Positions 50,924-59,868 are shown, counted from the stretch's first letter. The stretch: 64,000 nt of DNA from Nibribacter roseus (GCF_042662225.1 NZ_JBHSYQ010000003.1:1736001-1800000), one strand, 5' to 3'. Translations and numbers: made by a program. Notes: a model not told the origin generated them from the letters alone.

Positions 50924-52849
50924 ATGAAATTGAGCAGTACCCTCCGCTTCTTTCTTTTTTTCTTGCTGTTGATCCCCTTCAGAGGGCAGGGCCAGGATAT
51001 GATAGAAACCCGTCTGGCTTACAACTACTTAGATCAATTTGAGTTCACAGATGAATGGCAGTACCTGACTACCGATATGTACCTGTTCAACCCGGGGCAG
51101 TTTACCAAGGTGATCAATGAACTGGAGCAGGGCACCACGAAAGCCCGTAGAAGAGATTATATCAATCTGGAGTCGTTGTTTATTTCGGCTCAATTGAAGA
51201 ACGCCAAGTTGTTTGGGCAAGACCCAATAGTGTACCCTCTGTACAATTTCGCAATAGATAATTCAAAGAAAGAGTACACTACCAACGTTTCTGACCATAT
51301 TGAAGCAATCCGGATTATTGACAAGCTGCCCTTGGCAGATGACGAACGGAACATAGACGCCACCATTGATGCCAAATTGTTCACTTCTGATAGCCGTGAT
51401 GTTTTCTTTAACATTATAGCCAACCAACTTTCTAACATCGGCAAACAAGTAGTACCGCAGGCGGCTATGCTGTCATTGGTTGGGGAGTTCGGAAATCTTA
51501 TTCGGAATGCCGCCAAACGGGAAGAATACAGATTTAGCTCTACCATCAGGTTATATGAGGGGCAAAACTTTAATACCAGACTGCACTCGGTAAGGGTGTA
51601 TGTATTTGTGCCTTCTTTTGCAAAGCTGCCTCCTTTGCACATGAGCCGCCTGAAAGAGCTCTTGGAAAACAGCCCACAGGGGTTTGAGCGGCAAAAGCTA
51701 GAGGCGGCGCTGAACTACAAAAACTATCCTTTGCTGGTGGTGGCCAATTACAAGTCACTGTACCGCATGGATGTGCTGACGGGCAGCGAGATCACCTCTG
51801 AAACCATTGAACGGCGCCGGGTGCGTATTGAACAGGCCCACAATTCTGGCCTAGTGAGTGATGATGCTTATCGGCAGGAAAAATATTTCGTGGAGTTTTT
51901 GCGCAATTTTGCTGACCTGAAGCAGAACCTGAACAACTACCGCCTCAATTATAAAAACAACAGCCCCGAAGCTAATGCCAAGTCACTGTTTTCTGTTATT
52001 CAGGATTACAAGCGGCTCAAGACAACAGCCCAGCTCCGTGACAGGGAGTTTTCCAGAAACAACACTTACCAGCGGGTGTTCAAAGACGAGTACCAGAATA
52101 TCATTTCCAATGCCGATAATTTTATGGCGGCCGACCTTAACCTCAAGAATGGGCGGGAACTGGTAAACACGCTACTTGAACTGGACCAGGAGCAAAATAG
52201 ACCTTATACAATAGCCCAGCGCGAGGCTTACTTAAACAAGCTATATTCAGTAGAACTTCCCAACCAGGAGTTTTTGGCGGCATCCTTAGAGGGAGAGGGT
52301 CTGTCCCGTCACTTGAAAAGGCTGGAGAGTGCCCAATATACTGATGCCTTCGCCAGAGAGGTGGTGCGTCTTCGGGATGCGGCGCCCTCCGAAGAAAATG
52401 TGAGTTTCCGGAACCAACTGGTAGAGAAAGCCAATGTCACCAAGTGCCGGAGCTGCCGCGAAGAGGTGAACAGAGCCGCCCGTCAGTTTAATCAGCGTTT
52501 GGAGGAGCAGTTACTGGAGAAAGAACGCCATGTATTACGTGAGCTTACCCAAGATGTAGAACACAAGGTCATTTTATATTTGAAGAAAGATGATTGCATG
52601 GAAAATGCCTTCAAAACTCAATACCCCGAAGATTCATTGCCAGCGCATATCAGACGCCTGTATGAGAAAAAACAAGAACTTAGGAAACAGGTCATTGAGA
52701 TGGAGAGTTTTGCCAAGACTCCGCCCACTGAAATGAACTACAACCGACATCGGGAGCATAACCAACGCCTCAAGGCCTATTTGCGTCAGTTAGAGCAAGG
52801 GTACAAAGATATTTGTGAGCTTGAAAAGAGCCTCTGCGGGTGCGAATAA
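50924..52849 (+). CDS. exported protein of unknown function, helical, cysteine-tailed
   Basis: I do not recognise this 641-residue protein. It has a Sec signal (to about residue 24, RGQGQ) and then a largely alpha-helical, charged body. Features include a VPQAAMLSLVGEFGNLI helix near residue 180, an RVYVFVPSFAKLPPLHMSRL segment, a CRSC motif near residue 508, a long Glu/Arg-rich helical region (about 515-560), and a C-terminal CELEKSLCGCE. No membrane anchor, lipobox, or T9SS sorting domain is visible, so it is probably periplasmic. The cysteine pairs suggest disulfides. It is convergent with thioredoxin across a 15-bp-stem terminator. Confidence 0.75.
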   Translation: MKLSSTLRFFLFFLLLIPFRGQGQDMIETRLAYNYLDQFEFTDEWQYLTTDMYLFNPGQFTKVINELEQGTTKARRRDYINLESLFISAQLKNAKLFGQDPIVYPLYNFAIDNSKKEYTTNVSDHIEAIRIIDKLPLADDERNIDATIDAKLFTSDSRDVFFNIIANQLSNIGKQVVPQAAMLSLVGEFGNLIRNAAKREEYRFSSTIRLYEGQNFNTRLHSVRVYVFVPSFAKLPPLHMSRLKELLENSPQGFERQKLEAALNYKNYPLLVVANYKSLYRMDVLTGSEITSETIERRRVRIEQAHNSGLVSDDAYRQEKYFVEFLRNFADLKQNLNNYRLNYKNNSPEANAKSLFSVIQDYKRLKTTAQLRDREFSRNNTYQRVFKDEYQNIISNADNFMAADLNLKNGRELVNTLLELDQEQNRPYTIAQREAYLNKLYSVELPNQEFLAASLEGEGLSRHLKRLESAQYTDAFAREVVRLRDAAPSEENVSFRNQLVEKANVTKCRSCREEVNRAARQFNQRLEEQLLEKERHVLRELTQDVEHKVILYLKKDDCMENAFKTQYPEDSLPAHIRRLYEKKQELRKQVIEMESFAKTPPTEMNYNRHREHNQRLKAYLRQLEQGYKDICELEKSLCGCE

Positions 52850-52855
52850 AAAAGA

Positions 52856-52890
52856 GTTCTGAGTCTTGAGTCACGAGTCCTGAGTCAGTA
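52856..52890. repeat. heptameric tandem repeat (GTYYTGA type)
   Basis: Five units follow the stop codon: gttctga, gtcttga, gtcacga, gtcctga, gtcagta. Confidence 0.8.
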
Positions 52891-52936
52891 GCAGGTCTCA
52901 AACAGGACTCTCTTTCTTTGAATCAGCGTCTTTATG

Positions 52937-52966
52937 GCCTGATATTCAGAAAACAGACCAAAAACA
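52937..52966. repeat. dispersed hairpin family, degenerate copy
   Basis: gcctg..gaaaacagaccaaaaac retains the right arm but little of the left. It is partly overrun by the terminator beginning at 52965. Confidence 0.4.
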
Positions 52967-53005
52967 GAAAAGCCGATCCTGTAAAGGATCGGCTTTTCTG
53001 TTTTT
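52965..53005. terminator. bidirectional terminator, 15-bp perfect stem
   Basis: cagaaaagccgatcc and ggatcggcttttctg pair perfectly with a 6-nt loop and ttttt on the plus side. It separates the 641-residue gene from convergent trxA. Confidence 0.92.
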
Positions 53006-53022
53006 AAGAAGGGTAAACTAGC

Positions 53023-53349
53023 CTAGGCTAATTGACCATCTAATTTCTGGGCCAACACGTTTTTCGGAACTGCGCCTACTTGTTTGTCTACCACTTGTCC
53101 GTTTTTGAAAACCAGCAGGGTAGGGATACTACGGATACCAAACTTGGCAGAAGTCTGCGGGTTGGCATCTACGTCTACTTTTCCTACTACCACCCGGCCT
53201 TCATAGTCGCCGGCTAGTTCTTCTACTACAGGGCCTACCATGCGGCAAGGTCCGCACCACTCGGCCCAGAAGTCTACTAATACAGGTTTATCTGAATTGA
53301 TGATCTCCTCGAAGTTAGCATCGGTGATCTCTATTGCTTTATGTGCCAT
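53023..53349 (-). CDS. trxA: thioredoxin
   Basis: A 108-residue cytosolic thioredoxin with the active site W31-C32-G-P-C35-R-M, preceded by PVLVDFWAE and followed by the cis-proline region GIRSIPTLLVF and the conserved GxVVDKQVGA helix. It reduces protein disulfides, including ribonucleotide reductase and the DsbD-type transporter encoded at 24052. It is a single-gene transcript between a bidirectional terminator and the promoter region at 53393. Length and motifs are fully standard. Confidence 0.95.
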   Translation of the reverse strand: MAHKAIEITDANFEEIINSDKPVLVDFWAEWCGPCRMVGPVVEELAGDYEGRVVVGKVDVDANPQTSAKFGIRSIPTLLVFKNGQVVDKQVGAVPKNVLAQKLDGQLA

Positions 53350-53392
53350 AATTGTCGGTTTATGATTTCTTTTGAATATAACGGCCCTAGTT

Positions 53393-53400
53393 CAAATATA
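53393..53400 (-). promoter_or_regulatory. candidate -7 box for trxA
   Basis: On the minus strand the sequence is TATATTTG, matching the Bacteroidota TAnnTTTG element, 44 bp upstream of the start codon. The -33 element is weak (tttt at about the right spacing). Confidence 0.4.
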
Positions 53401-53451
53401 GAACCAAAAGGGATATCTGGTAAAATTAACGCTTTTCTGTCAGCCTCGCCA

Positions 53452-53467
53452 GTATCCTGCAGGATAC
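53452..53467. repeat. 16-bp perfect palindrome
   Basis: GTATCCTGCAGGATAC lies between trxA and the RAYT gene, on the transposase's downstream side. It is unlike the 54361-54492 palindromes. Confidence 0.5.
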
Positions 53468-53468
53468 C

Positions 53469-53504
53469 ATTTTAGGGCTGGTTTTGCTAAAATAAGCCAA
53501 AAAC
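53469..53504. repeat. dispersed hairpin family copy
   Basis: attttagggctgg..ttttgctaaaat..agccaaaaac, imperfect arms. It is 120 bp upstream of trxA and downstream of the RAYT gene. Confidence 0.6.
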
Positions 53505-53722
53505 ATCAGTATATCTACTGAATTTGATAGAAAAAGGTTAATACGCTGCAGATAAGAAGGCTGTGACAGAATGGCGGAACTCTAAAAAGACAAGGCTTTT
53601 CTGGTAAAAAGAGGTGGAAGCCAACTTTAAACCGGAAAAGCCAAGAACCCGAAGGTTGAGACAAAGATACGGGAATTGCCGGGATTGGCAAAGAAATGGA
53701 CGTGCTAGGTAACAGAGAGCAT

Positions 53723-54268
53723 CTAATCTGCCAGAACAATTTTCAAAAGGCCCTTGCCGCCGGCATAATCCAACGCAGAGCTGTAGAGATAATGCTCCGG
53801 CTCCCGCACCATTTCTGCCCTCACGGGGTTCATGTGAATGTAATCTAGCTTCTGCTGTAGGAATTCATTTGAGTGTATTTCTTTCGCCTCGTTGCCGTCT
53901 TGCCAGAATTTGTGGTTGGTTACTTTGCTTTGCACATTGCTTTGGAACTGAAAGCGGTGCAGCATCCATTCCTTTCGGCTTTCATTTTCTTGCTGAATGG
54001 CAGCAACAATGCTTCGGCTGGTAAATTTCTTGAAATCCCTTAAAATGTCTGACAAATGAAAGCCTTCTTTGGCCGAAGCAATTAGGTGCAGGTGGTTGCT
54101 CATCAAAACCCACGCATACAACTCCAGCCCTTTCTTCTCCTGGCAGAATTTGAGCGAGTCAATAATGATGTGGCGGTAAACAGGTCTGGTGAAAACATCA
54201 ATCCAATCCACCACCGTCAATGTCAAATAATAAAGGTGGCCTTCATGGATTTTGTTCTTGATGCCCAT
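53723..54268 (-). mobile_element. REP-associated tyrosine transposase (RAYT), Y1_Tnp family
   Basis: A 181-residue single-domain protein of the IS200/Y1 transposase superfamily. It has the metal-site H-x-H (H59-L-H61 in LMSNHLHLIA) and catalytic Tyr143 in QQKLDYIHMNPVRAEMV, with the RAYT-typical DILRDFKKFTS helix. RAYTs are usually single-copy, domesticated, and cut or move REP palindromes that flank them. Four palindromes of one structural type lie 92-224 bp upstream of the start, consistent with that pairing. No IS-type terminal repeats or second ORF are present. Confidence 0.9.
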
Positions 54269-54618
54269 GAAAAAAATTACGTAGTGCCGACTTTGTGAGT
54301 TCTCAAAAGTTCTCTTTTAACGTTGCTGCTTGATTGCTTGCTTCAAGACCTCTGACTGCTGTTCGGGATTTACCAATCCCGAACCACTCTGTCGGGGATT
54401 TCATAATCCCCGTTACTGGCCAATTAGGAAAGCGTGCGCACGGGGATTGATAAATCCCCGACAGAGAACTTCCGGATTGATAAATCCGGAAGAGCGGAGA
54501 AAGCGATGATTACATCTCGAAAAAAAAAGCGGATGGCGAAGAGATAAATTAAAACTAGAAGAGAGTGTCTTTTTTTTATAAATTTAACAGCTATTGTAAA
54601 CTTATTAGGTTTGTAATA
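54269..54618. other. 350-bp spacer carrying RAYT-associated palindromes
   Basis: This spacer sits between the RAYT gene and the divergent WG-repeat gene. It contains the palindromes listed at 54361-54492, and the remainder is AT-rich leader. No gene is seen. Confidence 0.65.
54361..54492. repeat. four REP-like palindromes next to the RAYT gene
   Basis: Stems are gttcgggatt/aatcccgaac (54361-54384, loop tacc), cggggatt/aatccccg (54393-54412, loop tcat), cggggatt/aatccccg (54441-54460, loop gata) and cttccggatt/aatccggaag (54469-54492, loop gata). The second and third are also joined by a 15-bp perfect outer inverted repeat (54387-54401 with 54452-54466), giving a BIME-like pair. Confidence 0.85.
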
Positions 54619-55770
54619 ATGAGTTCTATAAAAACATTTTCTGTAATTACATATTTAATTGTCGCCATCTTTTTCTGTTCTTCTTGTAAAAGAGAACCTT
54701 TTAAAGGGAATCTGTTTGCTATCAAGCAAGGTGGGAAATGGGGCTATATAGATTCAGTAGGAAATCTCATTTTAGAACCCCAGTTTCTAAACGCTGGTGA
54801 TTTCAATGAAGGATTAGCAAAAGTTGAAGTGGAGTCTGGAATCAATTATATAGACAAGGGCGGGAACGTAGTGATTAGGATTGAGGAAGGATTTGTGGAT
54901 TTTCAAAAGTTCCCGAATTTTAAGGAGGGTTCTATTGTTTTGAAATCTAATGATAAATACAAAATTTATGATAGAGAGGGAAACAGTCAGTTAGTCAATA
55001 CTAATATTGATAATATCTATTCCATGAGTGGAGGGCTGATGAGATTTAGTATTGGAGAAAACTATGGATTTATAAAAGCTGGACAAACTTCGTATTACTT
55101 GAACCCGACTTATCAAGAAGCACAAGATTTTACAGATGGCGTTGCAATCGTTGGTTCTAACGGAAAATTTGGAGGGATAAATAAAAACGGAGATTATTTA
55201 TTTCCGCCCAAGTTTACTTGGTGTCATGAATTCTCAGAAGGTCTTGCTTTAGCTTATGATGGACACGAAGTAGGATTTATAGGTAAAAAAGGAAAGTTTG
55301 AAATAATTGAAAATGATAAATTTGAGTTTAGGGCAACTGGTAGTAACTCTTATTTTGGTTCCAGCTTTTCAGAAGGTCTTGCAATGGTAAGTTTTACAAG
55401 AAGAGTTAACTGCAGAGAAGAAGTAGGGTTTGGAAGTAGCAGGATGGCTGCTAGAGGTATAAAGCCTATTGCTTCAATCGTTTGTGATGAAGATACAAAA
55501 CTTGGCTTTATCAATAAAAGAGGTGAAATAGTTGTTCCAATTATTTACTATGGCTTAGGGCAATTTTCTGAAGGATTAGCCGCATTCAAAAGAGGGAATA
55601 AATGGGGTTATTTAGATAAGGATAATAATATCATCATAAAACCTCAATTTGATAAAGCAGAAAAGTTTAAAAATGGTTTGGCAAGGATAGGTTTGCTGGG
55701 CTCAGAAAATAGCTATAAGTATGGATATGTCAATGCGTCAGGAAGATACATTTGGCAACCCTCCAATTAA
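54619..55770 (+). CDS. WG-repeat lipoprotein
   Basis: The ATG at 54619 gives a 383-residue protein with a signal and lipobox ending IFFCSSC. A GTG 18 codons upstream is also in frame. The body is made of about six WG-type repeats of 40-50 residues (GGKWGYIDSVGNLILEPQF.., NYGFIKAGQ.., LGFINKRGEIVVPIIYYG.., NKWGYLDKDNNIIIKPQFDKAEKF.., YKYGYVNASG). A longer cysteine-bearing insert (NCREEVGFGSSRMAARG) lies before repeat five. WG proteins are common in Bacteroidota with unknown roles, probably protein or ligand binding at the cell surface. Base composition is clearly AT-richer than the flanks, suggesting recent acquisition. Confidence 0.82.
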   Translation: MSSIKTFSVITYLIVAIFFCSSCKREPFKGNLFAIKQGGKWGYIDSVGNLILEPQFLNAGDFNEGLAKVEVESGINYIDKGGNVVIRIEEGFVDFQKFPNFKEGSIVLKSNDKYKIYDREGNSQLVNTNIDNIYSMSGGLMRFSIGENYGFIKAGQTSYYLNPTYQEAQDFTDGVAIVGSNGKFGGINKNGDYLFPPKFTWCHEFSEGLALAYDGHEVGFIGKKGKFEIIENDKFEFRATGSNSYFGSSFSEGLAMVSFTRRVNCREEVGFGSSRMAARGIKPIASIVCDEDTKLGFINKRGEIVVPIIYYGLGQFSEGLAAFKRGNKWGYLDKDNNIIIKPQFDKAEKFKNGLARIGLLGSENSYKYGYVNASGRYIWQPSN

Positions 55771-55803
55771 ATAATTTGCTTCTCCCGAGCTTAACGAACA
55801 ACA

Positions 55804-56061
55804 TTAATAAGAATCAACTTCCCATCTTACGCCAGAAGGGTAAGATGCTGCAATGGAGCTTGTAGAAGATTTTAATTCCTCAAAAGATGGAGAGGATAAA
55901 TTGTTTTTTTGTAGAACTTCATATTCCTCTTTTATTACTTGCTCATTATTGTAGTTCTCCCAAGAGAATTCCATCCTGGCATAAACTTTATCTAGTGAAT
56001 CATTATTTAAGATATAACTTTTTAATTCATCTTCAGTTAGAAGCCTTTTTATCCATTTCAT
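55804..56061 (-). CDS. small hypothetical protein
   Basis: An 85-residue acidic protein (MKWIKRLLTEDELKSYILNN..) that I do not recognise. It has AT-rich codon use like the neighbouring WG-repeat gene and unlike dnaE, and ends 33 bp from the convergent WG gene. No signal, membrane segment or cysteine is visible. The N-terminal half looks helical, the C-terminal part Ser-rich. It may belong to the same acquired segment. A chance ORF cannot be excluded. Confidence 0.5.
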   Translation of the reverse strand: MKWIKRLLTEDELKSYILNNDSLDKVYARMEFSWENYNNEQVIKEEYEVLQKNNLSSPSFEELKSSTSSIAASYPSGVRWEVDSY

Positions 56062-56076
56062 AGTAATTAATTTGAA

Positions 56077-59000
56077 TCAAATCAACTGACAAGTAGCCAC
56101 CTCCAAATCTTTCACATTCTGCAGGAACGCCTTAGGGTCAATTCTGTATTTCCGGCTGAACAACTCCACGGCCAACCGTTCACCAGGCTCTGTTAACACC
56201 AGCTCCAGCTTCTTCTGTCCAGGGCTATTCACAGCGGCTTCTTCCAAGCGGTCAATGAGCAGGGCGTTGATGTTGCGTATGTCAATGTCCATGCGTACGC
56301 CTTTGGCCATCTTGTCGGCTACGTCACTGAGCAGCTGCATAGAGATAGGCTTCAGCTCCCATTGGTCTTCAGACTTGTAGCGTAACGTTACCTTAGCCCT
56401 TATGAACAGATACATGCCTTCTTTGATGTACGGAGAGAACTTCACGAAATCCTCTCCGAATAAAGCCAAGCCCATGGTGTTATCATAATCCTCAAAAGAG
56501 AAGAGCATGAACGGATTGCCGTTTTTACCCGTGCGCACCACCACGTTGCTTACAATACCCGCCACGTTCACATCGCGGTTCTTGAATTCAGCAATGCGGT
56601 CCAGACTGCAGGTGCAGTAAGAGTCAATTTCCAGCTTAAACTGGTCCAGCGGGTGACCTGAGAGATAGAAACCGATTACTTCTTTTTCGCGGCGAAGCAT
56701 CTCGGTCAACGTCCAAGGCTGTACGTCCGGCACTTTGGGCAGCGGCATGTCCACCGCTCCTCCTCCGCCAAACAACGACTGCTGGGCAGCGTTCTTCTCG
56801 GCCTGAAACTGATTCCCGAAGCGCACCGCCTTTTCAATCAGGTTAATGCTTTCGCCTTCTGGAGTCTCCAAATATTGTGCGCGGTGGTAGCGTTCAAAGG
56901 AGTCAAAGGCTCCGGCCTGGGCTAGACTTTCAAAGGTTTTCTTGTTCACCGCGCGCAGGTTCACGCGTTTCGCGAAATCAAAAATGTCTGTGTAGTTGCC
57001 GTTCTTCTCGCGCTCTTCAATGATGGCTTCCACGGCGGCTTCACCGGTTCCCTTCACAGCGCCCATCCCAAAACGGATCTGCCCTTGCTGGTTCACGTTG
57101 AACTGGTGGATGGATTCGTTCACGTCTGGGCCCAATACCTGAATCTGTTGCTTACGCGCTTCCTCAATAAAGAACGTCACCTTCTTGATGTCGTTCATGT
57201 TGTGGGTCAGCACCGCAGCCATGTATTCGGCTGGGTAGTGGGCCTTGAGGTAACCGGTCTGGTAGGCGACCACGGAGTAGGCGGCAGAATGCGAGCGGTT
57301 GAAGCCGTACTGCGCGAACTTCTCCATCACGTCAAACACCTCAGACGCCTTTTTGGCCGGAATATCATGAATCTCTTTGGCGCCGGCCACGAATTTCTCG
57401 CGCTCCAAAGCCATTTTCTTCATGTCCTTCTTACCCATGGCGCGGCGCAGCAAGTCGGCACCACCAAGGCTATAGCCCGCCAGTACCTGCGCCGTCTGCA
57501 TGATTTGCTCCTGGTACACCATAATGCCGTAGGTGTTCTTCAAGAGCGGTTCCAGCAGGTCATGCGGGTATTCCACCTCCTCTTTGCCGTGCTTCCGGTT
57601 AATGAAGTTCGGGATGAACTGCATGGGGCCCGGGCGGTACAAGGCGTTCATGGCAATCAAGTCTTCAATGTTGGTAGGCTTCAGGTCTTTGAGGTACATG
57701 CGCATGCCCTCGGACTCAAACTGGAACGTACCAATAGTATCGCCGCGCTGGTAGAGGGCATAGGTCTTCTCATCATCCAGCGGAATGTTGTCAATATCAA
57801 TGTATACGCCATGGTTCCGCTTGATGAGGGCCATGGCGTCTTTCAGAATGGACAAGGTTTTTAAGCCCAAAAAGTCCATCTTCAACATACCTGCACTTTC
57901 AATCACCTTACCGTCAAACTGCGTCACTAACAGGTCAGAGTCTTTGGAGGTAGACACCGGAATGTAGTTGGTAATGTCATCTGGCGCAATAATTACCCCC
58001 GCCGCGTGAATACCCGTGTTTCGTACAGAGCCTTCCAGTTTCTCAGCCAAACGCAAAGTTTCGCCTTTCAGGTCATTCCCTTCTCTAAAAGCCGCCAGTT
58101 CAGGCGATTCAATAAAAGCTTTTGCGAGTGTAGTGCCGGGAGTGTCAGGTACTAACTTAGCCAGTTCGTTCGCTTCAGATAGCGGTAAATCTAGAGCACG
58201 GGCCACGTCTTTGATAGACGATTTGGCGGCCATGGTACCGAAGGTGATGATCTGAGCCACCTGCGTTTTGCCGTATTTCTCCACCACGTAGTCAATCACG
58301 CGCTGGCGGTTCACGTCGTCAAAGTCAATATCAATATCGGGCATGGACACCCGCTCCGGGTTAAGGAAACGCTCAAACAGGAGCGAATACTTGATGGGGT
58401 CGATGTTGGTGATACCCACGCAATACGCCACGGCAGAACCTGCCGCCGAACCACGGCCCGGGCCCACGGCAACACCCATGCTACGGCCTTTGTTGATGAA
58501 GTCCTGAGTGATGAGGAAGTATCCTGCAAAACCCATGGTTTCAATAATGCCCAGTTCGTAATTCAGACGCTCCTCTACTTCTTGGGTGATTTCGGTGTAC
58601 CGCTTCTTAGCGCCTTCAAAGGTGAGGTGGCGCAAAAACAAGTCAGCGGTGGGGTGCTCTGGTGGGAGCGGGAAGTTAGGCAATAGAATATCGCGCTGCA
58701 GCTTGGGTGGCGTAATCTTGTCTACAATTTCGTTGGTATTGTCCACAGCAAACGGAACATCCGCGAACAGTTTGTTCATTTCTTCCTGAGACTTGAAGTA
58801 GAACTGGTCGTTCGGGAACCCGAAGCGGTCAGCAGGGCGCGGTTTCTGCAGCTCTTCGTCAATGCGGTAAAGCATGCGGCGCACATTGTCGTCGTGGCTG
58901 TAGGTGTTCCTGATGTTGTCCAGGGTATCGTAAATCACCTCACCGCGGCCGCTCATTAACCTGAAATAATTCGTCCTGAAATCACCCACGGGTACACTTT

Positions 59001-59712
59001 GCTGCTCGCCTGTGTTCACGCAAAGCAGAATGTCATGCGCGCTCCAGTCAGTTTGGTCTACGTAGTGCGAGTCATTCGTACAAATCACCTTCACGTTGTA
59101 CTTAATGGCCCATTTCAGGAGCACCTGGTTCACGTCTTCCTGAGACATACCGGTGCCGTCAATATTCATGAGGCCGTGGCGCTGAATCTCAATGTAGAAA
59201 TCGTCACCGAACAAATCCAGCCACCATTTCAACAGCTTTTCGGCTTCTTCTTCGCCTTTCCAGAGAATGGCCTGGGGAAGCTCGGCGCCAATACAGCAAG
59301 ACGTGGCAATAAGGCCTTTGTGATATTTCACTAGCAACTCTTTGTCAATACGGGGCCACTTGCTGTAGAGGCCGTCAATGTACGAGTAGGAGCAGAGCTT
59401 GGCCAGATTTTGGTAGCCTTCCTGGTCTTTGGCCAACAGCAACTGGTGGTGGCGTACGTCTTTCTGCTCTTTGCTGAAACTCTTCTGGTGCCGGTCTTCC
59501 ACTAAATAGAACTCACAGCCCACAATAGGTTTCACGTTGTACTTATTGGCCTCGGCCACGAAGTTAAATGCCCCAAACATGTTGCCGTGGTCGGTCATGG
59601 CTACGGCTTTCATGCCGTCGGCCTGCGCCTTTTTCATGAGTGAGCCAATGCTGGCGGCCCCGTCTAGCAACGAATATTGGGTATGGGTATGAAGGTGGGA
59701 AAAATCAGGCAC
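56077..59712 (-). CDS. dnaE: DNA polymerase III subunit alpha
   Basis: A 1211-residue replicative polymerase. The PHP domain begins at HLHTHTQYSLLDGA (about 6-19). The polymerase core contains PDIDIDFDD with the catalytic aspartates near residues 457-465, plus VGPGRGSAAGS and GIHAAGVII, then a helix-hairpin-helix region and a C-terminal OB-fold (AGIVSNVVVRTGKNGNPFMLFSFED). Length and order match DnaE1-type enzymes of Bacteroidota. It acts in the replisome with the beta clamp and epsilon exonuclease. The 15-bp gap to the small hypothetical gene and its distinct base composition show it is ancestral chromosome. Confidence 0.97.
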   Translation of the reverse strand: MPDFSHLHTHTQYSLLDGAASIGSLMKKAQADGMKAVAMTDHGNMFGAFNFVAEANKYNVKPIVGCEFYLVEDRHQKSFSKEQKDVRHHQLLLAKDQEGYQNLAKLCSYSYIDGLYSKWPRIDKELLVKYHKGLIATSCCIGAELPQAILWKGEEEAEKLLKWWLDLFGDDFYIEIQRHGLMNIDGTGMSQEDVNQVLLKWAIKYNVKVICTNDSHYVDQTDWSAHDILLCVNTGEQQSVPVGDFRTNYFRLMSGRGEVIYDTLDNIRNTYSHDDNVRRMLYRIDEELQKPRPADRFGFPNDQFYFKSQEEMNKLFADVPFAVDNTNEIVDKITPPKLQRDILLPNFPLPPEHPTADLFLRHLTFEGAKKRYTEITQEVEERLNYELGIIETMGFAGYFLITQDFINKGRSMGVAVGPGRGSAAGSAVAYCVGITNIDPIKYSLLFERFLNPERVSMPDIDIDFDDVNRQRVIDYVVEKYGKTQVAQIITFGTMAAKSSIKDVARALDLPLSEANELAKLVPDTPGTTLAKAFIESPELAAFREGNDLKGETLRLAEKLEGSVRNTGIHAAGVIIAPDDITNYIPVSTSKDSDLLVTQFDGKVIESAGMLKMDFLGLKTLSILKDAMALIKRNHGVYIDIDNIPLDDEKTYALYQRGDTIGTFQFESEGMRMYLKDLKPTNIEDLIAMNALYRPGPMQFIPNFINRKHGKEEVEYPHDLLEPLLKNTYGIMVYQEQIMQTAQVLAGYSLGGADLLRRAMGKKDMKKMALEREKFVAGAKEIHDIPAKKASEVFDVMEKFAQYGFNRSHSAAYSVVAYQTGYLKAHYPAEYMAAVLTHNMNDIKKVTFFIEEARKQQIQVLGPDVNESIHQFNVNQQGQIRFGMGAVKGTGEAAVEAIIEEREKNGNYTDIFDFAKRVNLRAVNKKTFESLAQAGAFDSFERYHRAQYLETPEGESINLIEKAVRFGNQFQAEKNAAQQSLFGGGGAVDMPLPKVPDVQPWTLTEMLRREKEVIGFYLSGHPLDQFKLEIDSYCTCSLDRIAEFKNRDVNVAGIVSNVVVRTGKNGNPFMLFSFEDYDNTMGLALFGEDFVKFSPYIKEGMYLFIRAKVTLRYKSEDQWELKPISMQLLSDVADKMAKGVRMDIDIRNINALLIDRLEEAAVNSPGQKKLELVLTEPGERLAVELFSRKYRIDPKAFLQNVKDLEVATCQLI

Positions 59713-59723
59713 GGTATGTAAAA

Positions 59724-59758
59724 GTCTTGAGTTCTGAGTCTTGAGTCCAGAGTCAGAA
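59724..59758. repeat. heptameric tandem repeat upstream of dnaE
   Basis: Units are gtcttga, gttctga, gtcttga, gtccaga and gtcagaa, beginning 12 bp upstream of the dnaE start codon, so within its 5' leader. Confidence 0.8.
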
Positions 59759-59832
59759 AAGAATCTGGAGCGGACTACGAAGATACGAAATAAACAGTGG
59801 ATTCGGGTCTAAAAGTTGCGATTAGGAAGGGT

Positions 59833-59868
59833 GTTTTTGGCTTGTTTTCTGGAAATCAGGCCGAAAAC
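59833..59868. repeat. dispersed hairpin family copy in a divergent spacer
   Basis: gtttttggcttg and caggccgaaaac form 12-bp arms around ttttctggaaat. It sits between divergent dnaE and the NlpE-like gene, so it terminates neither. Confidence 0.8.

Larger units (their letters stand above)
53350..53722. other. 373-bp gap upstream of trxA
   Basis: It contains a candidate -7 box (53393-53400), a 16-bp palindrome gtatcctgcaggatac (53452-53467) and a hairpin-family copy (53469-53504). The remaining 200 bp (53510-53722) hold no credible gene. Confidence 0.6.

Noticed and set aside
50715..50927. A 70-codon plus-strand ORF in the gap between the GT-C gene and the 641-residue gene
   Set aside because: Its start lies in a spacer, its sequence shows no family pattern, and it overlaps the start of the exported gene. 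A chance ORF is more likely.
54361..54492. CRISPR array
   Set aside because: The repeated units are self-complementary hairpins with differing stems, spacers are short and unequal, and no cas genes are nearby. They fit REP palindromes of the RAYT better.
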